A stretch of 64,000 bases of DNA, taken from Cereibacter sphaeroides (GTDB lineage Bacteria; Pseudomonadota; Alphaproteobacteria; Rhodobacterales; Rhodobacteraceae). The translations under genes were made by a program, and so were the position numbers. The notes under the pieces are model-generated. The model was given only the letters and a program-made list of their open reading frames with translations. It did no database searches and was not told where the DNA came from. Of this stretch, positions 18,932-27,034 are shown in pieces (positions within the stretch are counted from its first letter, which is position 1; each line of letters begins with the position of its first letter). The DNA is taken from the NCBI GenBank assembly GCA_003243455.1, contig QFQS01000005.1:62001-126000 (forward strand). The letters run 5' to 3'.

Positions 18932-20217
18932 TCCACCGCCTCCTTCTCGCGCAGCGCACCGTCATCGGGGCCGAGCGGGTCGCCCTTGCGGTCGGGGGTC
19001 TTGAGGCCCTGCCACAGGTCGAACAATCCGCCGATACCCTTGGGCGCAAGGATCGTGACGGCCACGAAGGACAGGCCGAGCACGATCAGCCACCAGTCCA
19101 CCCATTTGATCGTGTAGAAGCCAAGGTTCACGTCGGGCGCGCGGCCGCCGGTGAACCAGCTTGAAACGAGGCTGACGAAGGCCGCGCCGATAACCGCGCC
19201 GTAAAGCCTGCCGCGACCGCCGATGGCGACCCAGACGGCAAGGTAGACGCTGGCGATGGGCGCCACCTCTGCCGGGTTGATGATCCCGGCCTGCGGGTAA
19301 TAAAGCGCGCCGGCCAGACCGGCGATGACGGCAGTCAGGGTGAAGACGAACAGCTTGAACCCCTCGACGGGGTAGCCAAGGAAGCGCACCCGCGCCTCAT
19401 CATCGCGGATGCCGCGCAGGACCGAGCCGAACTTGCCGGAGACGATCCAGTAGCAGAGCAAGTAACCGGCGGCGAGCGCCGCCGCCGAGGCCCAGAAGAA
19501 CCAGATCGACATAAGGCTTTGTGGGATCGCATCCGCGCCGGGCAGGTTCTGGAGGCCCGAAAGGCCGTTGTTGCCGCGCAAGCCGCTGTCGTTCTGGAAG
19601 AGGTAGAGCGCAAGGGCCAGCGTCATGGCCTGGGTCAGGATCGACAAGTAAACGCCCGTGACCCGACTGCGGAAGGCGAGCCAGCCAAAGATCAGCGCCA
19701 GCAGCCCCGGCACCAGCACGACAAGCGCCATCTGCGCCCAGAAGCTGCTGGCGAAATACCAGATCGGGGGAAACTCGCTGGACCCCACCACGCCGAAGAT
19801 CTGCGTGGCAATGCCGGTGCGGATTTCCTCGGGCGTCGGCGGAAGGCCGGTATTGGCAAGCGAGGCTATGACGATATCCTCGGTCCGCGCATACATGAGC
19901 CACATGCCGATCATGTAGCCGCCAAGGCCGAAGAAGGCGAAATGCCCGAGGCTGAGGATGCCGGTGTAGCCCCAGACCAGATCCATGGCGAGCGCGATGA
20001 GGCAGAGGCACAGCGTCTTGCCCAGCGTCTTTACGAAAGAGGTCGAGATCATGCCCGGGCCATAGGCCTCGGACATCAGCGTGACGGCCAGGGTGAAGAT
20101 GGCCAGCAGCATAAGGAAGATCAGCAGCGACGGGTGGCGGCGGATGATCGGCACGCGCGCCGGGGGCGCTGCCCCCGGACCCCCGGGATATTTGGAAACG
20201 GAAGAAGCAGCAGGCAT
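18928..20217 (-). CDS. urtC: Urea ABC transporter, permease UrtC
   Basis: 429 residues as drawn, LivM-like permease with about nine to ten hydrophobic segments starting near residue 30 (LLIFLMLLAIFTLAVTLM), plus LVWGYTGILSLGHFAFFGLGGY and YYPQAGIINPAEVAPIASVYLAVWVAIGGRGRLYG. Residues 5-20 (SSVSKYPGGPGAAPPA) are encoded by a copy of the post-stop repeat and its GC-rich hairpin, so the true start may lie downstream (for example GTG at 20154), although no better ribosome site is visible there. Four bases separate it from urtB. Confidence 0.88.
   Translation of the reverse strand: MPAASSVSKYPGGPGAAPPARVPIIRRHPSLLIFLMLLAIFTLAVTLMSEAYGPGMISTSFVKTLGKTLCLCLIALAMDLVWGYTGILSLGHFAFFGLGGYMIGMWLMYARTEDIVIASLANTGLPPTPEEIRTGIATQIFGVVGSSEFPPIWYFASSFWAQMALVVLVPGLLALIFGWLAFRSRVTGVYLSILTQAMTLALALYLFQNDSGLRGNNGLSGLQNLPGADAIPQSLMSIWFFWASAAALAAGYLLCYWIVSGKFGSVLRGIRDDEARVRFLGYPVEGFKLFVFTLTAVIAGLAGALYYPQAGIINPAEVAPIASVYLAVWVAIGGRGRLYGAVIGAAFVSLVSSWFTGGRAPDVNLGFYTIKWVDWWLIVLGLSFVAVTILAPKGIGGLFDLWQGLKTPDRKGDPLGPDDGALREKEAVE
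20186..20205 (-). repeat. Post-stop repeat, copy 3, inside the urtC 5' end
   Basis: Read on the minus strand as TCTTCCGTTTCCAAATATCC, starting 16 bases after the urtB stop; 19/20 identical to copy 1. Followed on the transcribed strand by CCGGGGG...CCCCCGG, a GC-rich inverted repeat at about 20160-20185. The predicted urtC start codon precedes it, so the repeat is translated if that start is used. Confidence 0.6.
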
Positions 20218-20221
20218 GGCG

Positions 20222-22180
20222 TCAGTCCCCCGCCGCGCGGCCTTTGAGGGCGATGATGCCCCTTGGCCGGAACTGGATAAAGATGATGATGAAGATGATC
20301 ATGTAGGTCTGGGCGGCGAGCGTGTTCGAGGGGTTCAGCCACTCGATGCCCTTCTGCAGGAAACCGATCATGGTGGCGCCCAAGAGCGTGCCCCAGATGT
20401 TGCCGACGCCGCCGACGACCACGGTCATGAAGCTTTGCACGATGTAGTCCTGGCCCAGTTCCGACGTGACCTTGGCGAAAAGGCCGATGGCGACGCCCGC
20501 AATCCCGGCGATGCCCGAGCCGAGGCCGAAGGTCAGCATGTTGATCCTGTCGGGGTTGATGCCCATGGAGGCCGCCATGCGAGGGTTCTGCTGGACTGCG
20601 CGCACCTCCAGCCCCAGGCGCGTACGCTTCATGAGGAAGAGGAAGACGCCAAGGAAGATCAGCGCAAGCACGAAGATCGCGATGCGGATGTAGCTGATCG
20701 AAACGATGTCATTGAAGCTCAGCGCCCCGTCGAGCCATGCGGGCGAGGTCAGGGGCCGGGCCTGGGTGCCGAAGATGTTCTTGGCCAATTGCTGCAGCGC
20801 GATCGAGATGCCGAAGGTCGCGAGCAGGGTTTCAAGCGGGCGGTGATAGAGGTGGCGGATCACCAGCCGTTCCAGGATCACCCCGGCAAGGAAGGTGACG
20901 GCGAAGGCGACTGGCAGGGCGACGATGATCGAGACGGTGTAGTTGGCGATGAACTGCTGGACGACATAGCCGGTATAGGCGCCCATCATGATGAACTCGC
21001 CATGCGCCATGTTGATCACCCGCATGACGCCAAAGGTGATGGCAAGGCCGATGGCGGCGAGGAAGTAGATCGAGGCGAGGGAAAGCGCGTCCAGCGTCAG
21101 GTCGGCGAACTGGTTCAGCGCAAGCGTCAGTTCGACCGAACGCAGCACGTCCTGCGCGGCGTCGGTGACGGCGGCGGAGGGCTCGGCGTAGCTTTCGTAG
21201 AAGACGTAGCCGTCGAGCGCGGCCTCAACTTCTGCTTCGGTCGAGGCGGGCGGCACCTTGCCAGAATCCTCTAGTGCCTCGTATGCGGTTGCACGGGCGG
21301 CTTCGGTGTTGAGGGCCGCGACGGGGGTTCCGGCGACCGCGCCGTTTTCGATATTGGCGATCAACGCTTCACGCCGCTCGGCTCCGGTCAGGACGGGCTG
21401 AAGCGCGCCGAGTGAGACCAGCATCGCCTGTGCGTCAGCCAGCGGCAGGGCGGCGGTTCCGGGAGTCAGGACGCGCACGACGTTCTCTCCTGCCGGAACC
21501 GCGCCCGGTGCGGCTTTGAGAGTGGTGGCGAGCAGCGGGTTCAGGGCGGCGCGCAGGTCGGTACCGATGTCGCCGCGGAAGCTTTCCATTGCGGCGATGC
21601 GCGCGGCCTCGGCAGGGTCAAAACGCAGGGTCAGAAGACCATCCAGCCGTTCCTTCTGCGCCTTGATTGCCGGATCGGGTTCGTCGGCGATCGAGGCGCG
21701 AAGCGGGCCGAGTTGTTCGGCGGAGGGGTCGCGGGCAATGGCGGTCAGCGCGCCGAGCCTTCGGGCCGGATCCGGATCGGCAAGCTGGAACTGCACCAGC
21801 GCGGCGGCGATCAGGCCGCGGATGCCGGAGTTCGGGCGGAGCTGAGCCAGGTCAGCTTTCGGTGCGGTGCCGAGGCTTGCGCCGGTGTCGATATCTACCA
21901 GTGCCAGATCGTCGCCCTCTGGCGCGGCGTAGACGAATATTCCGTCGGCTTTACGCTGCCAAAGCTCCCTTGCCTCCCAGGCCTCCAGCACGGCTTGCGC
22001 AGTGGGCAGGCCAGAGTCGCGAAGCGCCTCGATGGCCGGGCCGATGGTTGTGCGGGAACTGCGCTCAAGCGCTTCGCGATGCTCTTGCAGGATCGACTGG
22101 AGCGGGTCGAAGGTCGCCTGGGCGAGGACCGGAGCGGCGAGCAGGAACAATGCCGCGACTGCCGCGAGGAAAGGGCGCAT
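20222..22180 (-). CDS. urtB: Urea ABC transporter, permease UrtB with long periplasmic extension
   Basis: 652 residues. Signal peptide (MRPFLAAVAALFLLAAPVLA), then about 320 residues of alanine-rich, HEAT-like helical sequence predicted periplasmic, then a LivH-like permease from about 350 (LASIYFLAAIGLAITFGVMRVINMAHGEF...VVGGVGNIWGTLLGATMIG). The extension is a proteobacterial UrtB trait and absent from LivH; at 652 residues this is on the long side. Follows urtA after 62 bases containing a strong hairpin. Confidence 0.93.
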   Translation of the reverse strand: MRPFLAAVAALFLLAAPVLAQATFDPLQSILQEHREALERSSRTTIGPAIEALRDSGLPTAQAVLEAWEARELWQRKADGIFVYAAPEGDDLALVDIDTGASLGTAPKADLAQLRPNSGIRGLIAAALVQFQLADPDPARRLGALTAIARDPSAEQLGPLRASIADEPDPAIKAQKERLDGLLTLRFDPAEAARIAAMESFRGDIGTDLRAALNPLLATTLKAAPGAVPAGENVVRVLTPGTAALPLADAQAMLVSLGALQPVLTGAERREALIANIENGAVAGTPVAALNTEAARATAYEALEDSGKVPPASTEAEVEAALDGYVFYESYAEPSAAVTDAAQDVLRSVELTLALNQFADLTLDALSLASIYFLAAIGLAITFGVMRVINMAHGEFIMMGAYTGYVVQQFIANYTVSIIVALPVAFAVTFLAGVILERLVIRHLYHRPLETLLATFGISIALQQLAKNIFGTQARPLTSPAWLDGALSFNDIVSISYIRIAIFVLALIFLGVFLFLMKRTRLGLEVRAVQQNPRMAASMGINPDRINMLTFGLGSGIAGIAGVAIGLFAKVTSELGQDYIVQSFMTVVVGGVGNIWGTLLGATMIGFLQKGIEWLNPSNTLAAQTYMIIFIIIFIQFRPRGIIALKGRAAGD

Positions 22181-22210
22181 CAGGATCTGCCTGTGGGGGA
22201 TTGGGACATG

Positions 22211-22235
22211 GCGGGGGCCGAAGACCGGCCCCCGC
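22211..22235 (-). other. GC-rich hairpin between urtA and urtB
   Basis: Perfect 10-bp stem GCGGGGGCCG/CGGCCCCCGC with a 5-base loop, 8 bases after the urtA stop. Same position in the operon as the hairpins after the other four binding-protein genes here. Confidence 0.7.
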
Positions 22236-22242
22236 CGTCAGA

Positions 22243-23529
22243 TCAGTAATTGGACTTGATCTGCACGCAGGTTTTGGTGGTGGTGTTGTACATGCCGCAT
22301 TTCAGCGTCTGCCAGTCGGCGTCGAGAACGGCCGATTCCGGCAGGAAGTCGGTCCAGGCATCACCAGCAACTTCGGTGGTCTGGCTGATGATGTCGAACT
22401 GGCCATCCGCCTGGATTTCGCCGATCAGGACCGGCTTGGTCAGGTGGTGGTTCGGCAGCATCTTGGCGGTGCCGCCGGTCAGGTTCGGCACTTCGAGGCC
22501 ATACATCGCCTCGCGCACCGCATCGACGTCGGTCGTGCCGGCCTTTTCAACCGCGGCAACCCACATCTTGAAACCAATCATGGTGGCTTCCATCGGGTCG
22601 TTGGTCACGCGCTTGTCGTTGCCGGTGTACTGGTGCCAGGCCGCAATGAACTCTTTGTTTTCGGGCGTATCGGCGGATTCGAAGTAGTTCCACGCAGCGA
22701 GGTGGCCGACGAGGTTGGTGGTGTCGAGACCCGAGAGTTCTTCTTCGCCGACCGAGAATGCGACGACGGGAATGTCGTCAGCCGAAACGCCGGCCGCCGC
22801 CAGTTCCTTGTAGAAACCGATGTTGGCGTCGCCATTGATGGTCGAGATCACGCCGACCTTCTTGCCGTCGGCGCCGAGGGCCACGACGTCCGCCACGATC
22901 TTGGACCAGTCGCTATGGCCGAAGGGGGTGTAGTTGACGAAGATGTCCTCTTTCGGAATGCCCTTCGAGATCAGGTAGCTTTCCAGGATGTTGTTCGTCG
23001 TGCGCGGATAGACATAGTCCGTGCCGAGCAGGGCGAATTTCTTCACGCCCAGTTCGTCCAAGAAATAGTCGGTGGCCGGGATCGCCTGCTGGTTCGGCGC
23101 GGCGCCGGTGTAGAAGACGTTTTTCGACGATTCTTCACCTTCATATTGCACGGGATAGAACAGCAGACCGTTCAGTTCCTCGATGACCGGCAGAACCGAT
23201 TTGCGCGAGACGGACGTCCAGCAGCCAAAGATGACATCGACATTGGAAACGGTCAGCAGCTCGCGCGCCTTTTCAGCGAACAGCGGCCAGTCCGAAGCCG
23301 GATCGACGACTACGGCTTCAAGTTTCTTGCCCAGCAGGCCGCCCTTGGCGTTCTGCTGTTCGACCAGCATCAGGACGGTGTCCTTGAGCGTGGTTTCCGA
23401 AATGGCCATCGTGCCCGACAGCGAATGCAGGACGCCGACCTTGATGGTCTCCTCCTGCGCGACGGCCACGCTGCCCGTCAGGGCCGTGGCCAGCACCGCG
23501 CCCGCGATGCGTTTTGAGAAATGTTTCAT
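22243..23529 (-). CDS. urtA: Urea ABC transporter, periplasmic binding protein UrtA
   Basis: 428 residues with a signal peptide to about residue 24 (RIAGAVLATALTGSVAVAQ). LivK-type bilobed protein with UrtA landmarks: GVLHSLSGTMAISETTLKD, FGCWTSVSRKSVLPV, LFYPVQYEGEESS. Delivers urea or short amides to UrtB/UrtC. No urease genes are in the window. First gene of urtABCDE, with a 363-base upstream region likely holding the nitrogen-regulated promoter. Confidence 0.95.
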   Translation of the reverse strand: MKHFSKRIAGAVLATALTGSVAVAQEETIKVGVLHSLSGTMAISETTLKDTVLMLVEQQNAKGGLLGKKLEAVVVDPASDWPLFAEKARELLTVSNVDVIFGCWTSVSRKSVLPVIEELNGLLFYPVQYEGEESSKNVFYTGAAPNQQAIPATDYFLDELGVKKFALLGTDYVYPRTTNNILESYLISKGIPKEDIFVNYTPFGHSDWSKIVADVVALGADGKKVGVISTINGDANIGFYKELAAAGVSADDIPVVAFSVGEEELSGLDTTNLVGHLAAWNYFESADTPENKEFIAAWHQYTGNDKRVTNDPMEATMIGFKMWVAAVEKAGTTDVDAVREAMYGLEVPNLTGGTAKMLPNHHLTKPVLIGEIQADGQFDIISQTTEVAGDAWTDFLPESAVLDADWQTLKCGMYNTTTKTCVQIKSNY

Positions 23530-23892
23530 TGTCCCAGGCGATCCCCAAGTTTCCGTGCCCGGAAGAGGTAAGACAGCAGCAGTCCATTGGCTTTCAGCCG
23601 GCTCGGCGCTATCTCACGTTCCGCAGCAGAATTGTTGCACCCCGTGCGGCGGGGACAGACCTCCAAGTATGATTCCCGCCGCACACCTTCCCGCCGTGCT
23701 TTGTCTCAAGACGGCGTGATGACAGAAAATCGGTTCCGCAGCGCAGCGTGAAACAAACTGCGACAGCGCGATGCGGTCAGGCGCGGCGGAAGGGGTTAAT
23801 GCGCATATTTTGCGCATACAAGCCGACACAAGCCCAATAATTCATCGGAAACTCTGTGAGAACGGACAGGGCGCGCGATTCTTTGCAGATGC
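23530..23892. other. Intergenic region upstream of urtA
   Basis: 363 bases between the urtA start and the opgC stop, with no credible gene. It contains the inverted repeat at 23799-23817 and GC-rich sequence. I found no clear sigma54 (-24/-12) element or NtrC site, though a nitrogen-controlled promoter would be expected here. Confidence 0.5.
23799..23817. promoter_or_regulatory. Inverted repeat upstream of urtA / downstream of opgC
   Basis: ATGCGCA-TATTT-TGCGCAT, a perfect 7-bp inverted repeat with a 5-base AT spacer, 270 bases from the urtA start and 76 bases after the opgC stop. No T-run follows, so an operator is as likely as a terminator. Confidence 0.45.
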
Positions 23893-25032
23893 TCAGCCGC
23901 GGGATTTCAGCGAAAGCCGGTCCTTGGCATAGGCGAAACCAAGCTGTAGCAGAATGCCGCCAAAGATCAGCGCGGTATCTATGGCAAGATTTTGCGTCAG
24001 AGACTCTTTCAGTGCCTGCGCAGCAAGCGCCAGTAAGCTGCCCATGACAAACACAGGCAAGGCCTGACGACCAAGCAATGCCAGGGGTGCTGCCAGTTTC
24101 GATCCTGCCGCGCGGCGCACGATGGGCAGCGTAGAGAGCAAATAGGCAAGCGCCAGAATATGAATCAGCCGGGGCCAGGTCACATAGGTCTTGTCGGCAT
24201 AGGTCCAGAAGCGGTGAACGCCGTTCTGGTTCGCCTGCCAAAGAGCCTGGGTCCAGGCCTCCCCAATCGCGGGAATCTTTGCCCAGACGAAGCCCGCCAC
24301 CAGGATCGCTGCGGTGATCAGTTGCAACCACCAATAGACGGGAATGAAGCGTTTGCCCTGTCGCGCGAAGACGCCGGTCAGCAGCCCGGCGATGAAAAGC
24401 ACTTGCCAAGCCAATGGGTTGAAGAACCAGCCGCCTGCGTTGGGGTAATTGGGCAAGTCCCATTCATAAAGCCCCACTACCAGCCAGAAGGTCAGCGATG
24501 CCAAGGCCAGCCACCATGGCCGACGCAGCGCTACCCACAGCAATGCCGGCGTGATCATCAGCAGGAAGGCATACATCGGAAGGATGTTCACATAGCCCAA
24601 TTGGTGAGTCAGCAGCGGCACACCGACAAGGAAACCAAGCGGCGCATCGAAAAGCACGGCCATTTCGTTTACGAACAGCCGGTGCGTCCCGCCCAGCCAG
24701 CGGGCTGCCAGCGCTGCGATGGCAAGCGACCACATCGTCATGAAGATGTGCATTAGGTACAGCGTCCAGCTCCGGTGCCAGACCCGCGCCGTTCCCGGCC
24801 AATATGGCGGGTTGCGGAAGCTGCCGCTATAGGCAAGACCTGCCGCAATGCCGGACATCATCACGAAGGCCTCCGCCGCGTCAGACTGGCCGAAGTTGCG
24901 CGATGTCATGAATTCGTAAATCGTGCCGGGAACGTGGTTTATGTAGATCATGACCAGTGCAAGGCCACGGAACACGTCCAGTCGCGGGTCGCGAGGCGCC
25001 CGCGTCACTGGCGCAGAGATGGATTCAGGCAT
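23893..25032 (-). CDS. opgC: OpgC-type membrane acyltransferase for periplasmic glucans
   Basis: 379 residues with about ten hydrophobic segments. The N-terminal RDPRLDVFRGLALVMIYINHVPG and the R-N-F-G-Q-S-DAAEAFVMMSG stretch are typical of OpgC, which adds succinyl groups to osmoregulated periplasmic glucans. I chose ATG at 25032, overlapping the opgH stop by 8 bases with GGAGCGG upstream; the open frame to 25146 lies within opgH. Last gene of the opg operon. Confidence 0.88.
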   Translation of the reverse strand: MPESISAPVTRAPRDPRLDVFRGLALVMIYINHVPGTIYEFMTSRNFGQSDAAEAFVMMSGIAAGLAYSGSFRNPPYWPGTARVWHRSWTLYLMHIFMTMWSLAIAALAARWLGGTHRLFVNEMAVLFDAPLGFLVGVPLLTHQLGYVNILPMYAFLLMITPALLWVALRRPWWLALASLTFWLVVGLYEWDLPNYPNAGGWFFNPLAWQVLFIAGLLTGVFARQGKRFIPVYWWLQLITAAILVAGFVWAKIPAIGEAWTQALWQANQNGVHRFWTYADKTYVTWPRLIHILALAYLLSTLPIVRRAAGSKLAAPLALLGRQALPVFVMGSLLALAAQALKESLTQNLAIDTALIFGGILLQLGFAYAKDRLSLKSRG

Positions 25033-26833
25033 GGATGTGCGGAGCCGCTCCTGCTGGTTCCGCTTCCACATACGCGGCTTCTGCACCTTCGCCCATCCAG
25101 TGACGCATAATTTCAACATGGCGTAGCATAACTGGCGCAGAGTCACGCTCGGACGGCGTGACCATCAGGCCGCTGCGGCTGTCCTGCGAGAACCAGGAGA
25201 TGACGACAGGTGCCAGGATCATCGGCAGGGCCACTGGCAAAAGCCACAGGACCAGCCCCGGCGCCAGCGTGTAGATCAGGAACAGAGCCGCAAGACCTGT
25301 CATCGAAATCCAGCCGCTGGCGGCCCAGGCATCAACCAGGGTCAGCCTGCCGTCGCCGCGGTTGTTCGTGGGCCAGCCGCCGTCGCGTCCCGTGACCACC
25401 TGAAACACCGAGCGTGTCTGGAACATCAGGAAAATCGGTGCCACGACCGAGGACAAGACAAGCTCTGTGATCGTGGAAAGAAAGGCGCGCAGACCTCCGC
25501 CAAAACCCTGTGCCCTGCCGCTTGCCGCGGCGTCGATGGCAATCAGCAGCTTGGGCAGCAGCAGAAGCCCGAAGATACCGACGGCAAGACCGATGGCCTT
25601 TGCCGTCTCGTCCGCCGGGAATACCGGGAAGGGCCAGTTCGCCTCGGGGAAGTAGTCCGGCGGGACCGCGAAAATCTGCGCGGCAACGCTGGCGATGATG
25701 AAGGCCAGCCAGAACAGCGGTGCGATATAGGCGAGGATGCCCTGGACGAAGACCCAGCGGCTCCACCCCATCAGACCCGGCGCGAAGACCAGACGGCTGT
25801 GCTGAAGGTTGCCCTGGCACCAGCGGCGGTCGCGCTTGGCGTGGTCGATGATGTTCTCGGGGCCTTCCTCGAACGAGCCTTCCAGATCGTCGTCAAGGCG
25901 CACGGTCCAGCCTGCGCGGGCAAGAAGGGCAGCCTCGACATAGTCGTGGCTCATGATATGGCCACCGAAGGGCGGGCTGCCCGCCAGTTCCGGCAGGCCG
26001 CAGCTTGCCGCGAAAGCGCGCACGCGGACCATGGCGTTGTGGCCCCAGAACGGGCCGGTGCGGCCCTGCATCATGGCCAGACCGCGCGCGAAGATCGGGG
26101 AATAGAAGCTGGCCGAGAACTGCATGGTGCGACCAAAGCGCGACCGGGCGTTGATGACGCGCGGCAGGCTTTGCAGCAGGCCAAGCTTCGGGTCGGCCTC
26201 CATCCGGCGGATCATTTCTAGGATCGTCGTGCCTTCCATCAGGCTGTCGGCATCTAAGATCAGGGCATAGTCGTAGGCAGCACCCGACCGCTGAATGAAA
26301 TCCTCGATATTCCCGGCCTTGCGACCGGTGTTCTTTTCCCGACGGCGATAGAAGATGCGCCCCTCTGCCTGCCGGTCGCGCAACAGGCGCAGGAACCACA
26401 GCCGTTCGCGCGCGGCGATGGTATCGTTGCGGGTGTCCGACAGGATCGCGAAATGGATGGTGGCATCGCTGCCTTGGGCCCCGATCGAGGCATCCATGGC
26501 GGCGATGCGGGCGAAGGTCGTCACCGGATCTTCGTTATATACGGGAACCAGGATGACGGTGCGGCCAGTAATTTGCGCCTTGCCTGGCGGTCGAACGGCA
26601 GCGCGTGTTGTCAGGCCGAGCAGCCCCTGGGCCGCGCCCCATGCCAGCCAGAAGGTGGATAACAGGATCAGCACGCTGCGCAGGATGTCGAGCCAGTCGA
26701 GCCCGTCCGCAGCGCCGAATTGAAGGAAGAGAAGAAAGCCCGTCGCCGCGGCGGCCAGGCTAAGGGCGAATACGGAAAGACGCGCGCGAAGCACGGAACC
26801 TTTGTCCGGCACGGGCCCCTCCCCCCCTGCCAT
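25025..26833 (-). CDS. opgH: Periplasmic glucan glucosyltransferase
   Basis: 602 residues, inner membrane. Polymerises the beta-glucan backbone from UDP-glucose and exports it. Two N-terminal membrane segments (about 18-38, 48-68), a GT2 catalytic domain with VPVYNED (about 97), LILDADS (about 190) and RRWCQGN (about 335), then about five more membrane segments. Shorter than E. coli OpgH (about 847), lacking much of its cytoplasmic N-terminus; shorter forms are common in alphaproteobacteria. Starts 4 bases after the small ORF. Confidence 0.94.
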   Translation of the reverse strand: MAGGEGPVPDKGSVLRARLSVFALSLAAAATGFLLFLQFGAADGLDWLDILRSVLILLSTFWLAWGAAQGLLGLTTRAAVRPPGKAQITGRTVILVPVYNEDPVTTFARIAAMDASIGAQGSDATIHFAILSDTRNDTIAARERLWFLRLLRDRQAEGRIFYRRREKNTGRKAGNIEDFIQRSGAAYDYALILDADSLMEGTTILEMIRRMEADPKLGLLQSLPRVINARSRFGRTMQFSASFYSPIFARGLAMMQGRTGPFWGHNAMVRVRAFAASCGLPELAGSPPFGGHIMSHDYVEAALLARAGWTVRLDDDLEGSFEEGPENIIDHAKRDRRWCQGNLQHSRLVFAPGLMGWSRWVFVQGILAYIAPLFWLAFIIASVAAQIFAVPPDYFPEANWPFPVFPADETAKAIGLAVGIFGLLLLPKLLIAIDAAASGRAQGFGGGLRAFLSTITELVLSSVVAPIFLMFQTRSVFQVVTGRDGGWPTNNRGDGRLTLVDAWAASGWISMTGLAALFLIYTLAPGLVLWLLPVALPMILAPVVISWFSQDSRSGLMVTPSERDSAPVMLRHVEIMRHWMGEGAEAAYVEAEPAGAAPHIHA

Positions 26834-26836
26834 GAC

Positions 26837-27034
26837 CTAGCGTCCGCTGCCCTGCGCGTCGGTACCAGCTACAGATGTGCGCCCCAGAAGTCGTCCGAAG
26901 ACGCCTGAAAGCCCCGCCGACGGCGCTTCCAGCTGTTGTTTCGGCATAACAAGCGGCGCGTCGGGAAGACCGCCCACTCGAGCAACAACCGTTTCCAGGT
27001 CGCCGGTCATAAGGAATTTCGCCCCCTGTATCAT
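26837..27034 (-). CDS. Small ORF between opgG and opgH
   Basis: 65 codons, ATG at 27034 overlapping the opgG stop as ATGA and ending 3 bases before opgH, so probably translated as part of the operon. No signal or membrane segment; sequence begins MIQGAKFLMTGDLETVVARV and has a Gly/Leu-rich end. Family not recognised; it may be a small accessory factor for the glucan synthase, which is inference from position alone. Confidence 0.65.
   Translation of the reverse strand: MIQGAKFLMTGDLETVVARVGGLPDAPLVMPKQQLEAPSAGLSGVFGRLLGRTSVAGTDAQGSGR

Noticed and set aside
21667..23517. Plus-strand frame of 616 codons
   Set aside because: Lies opposite urtB and urtA, both well supported; Arg/Gly-rich shadow translation.
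23635..23645. GCAC-CCC-GTGC repeat as an NtrC site for urtA
   Set aside because: The spacer is 3 bases rather than the about 7 expected of NtrC sites, and no sigma54 promoter is visible near it.
23777..24463. Alternative 228-codon minus frame overlapping opgC
   Set aside because: Runs in another frame through opgC, which has clear OpgC motifs and membrane segments.
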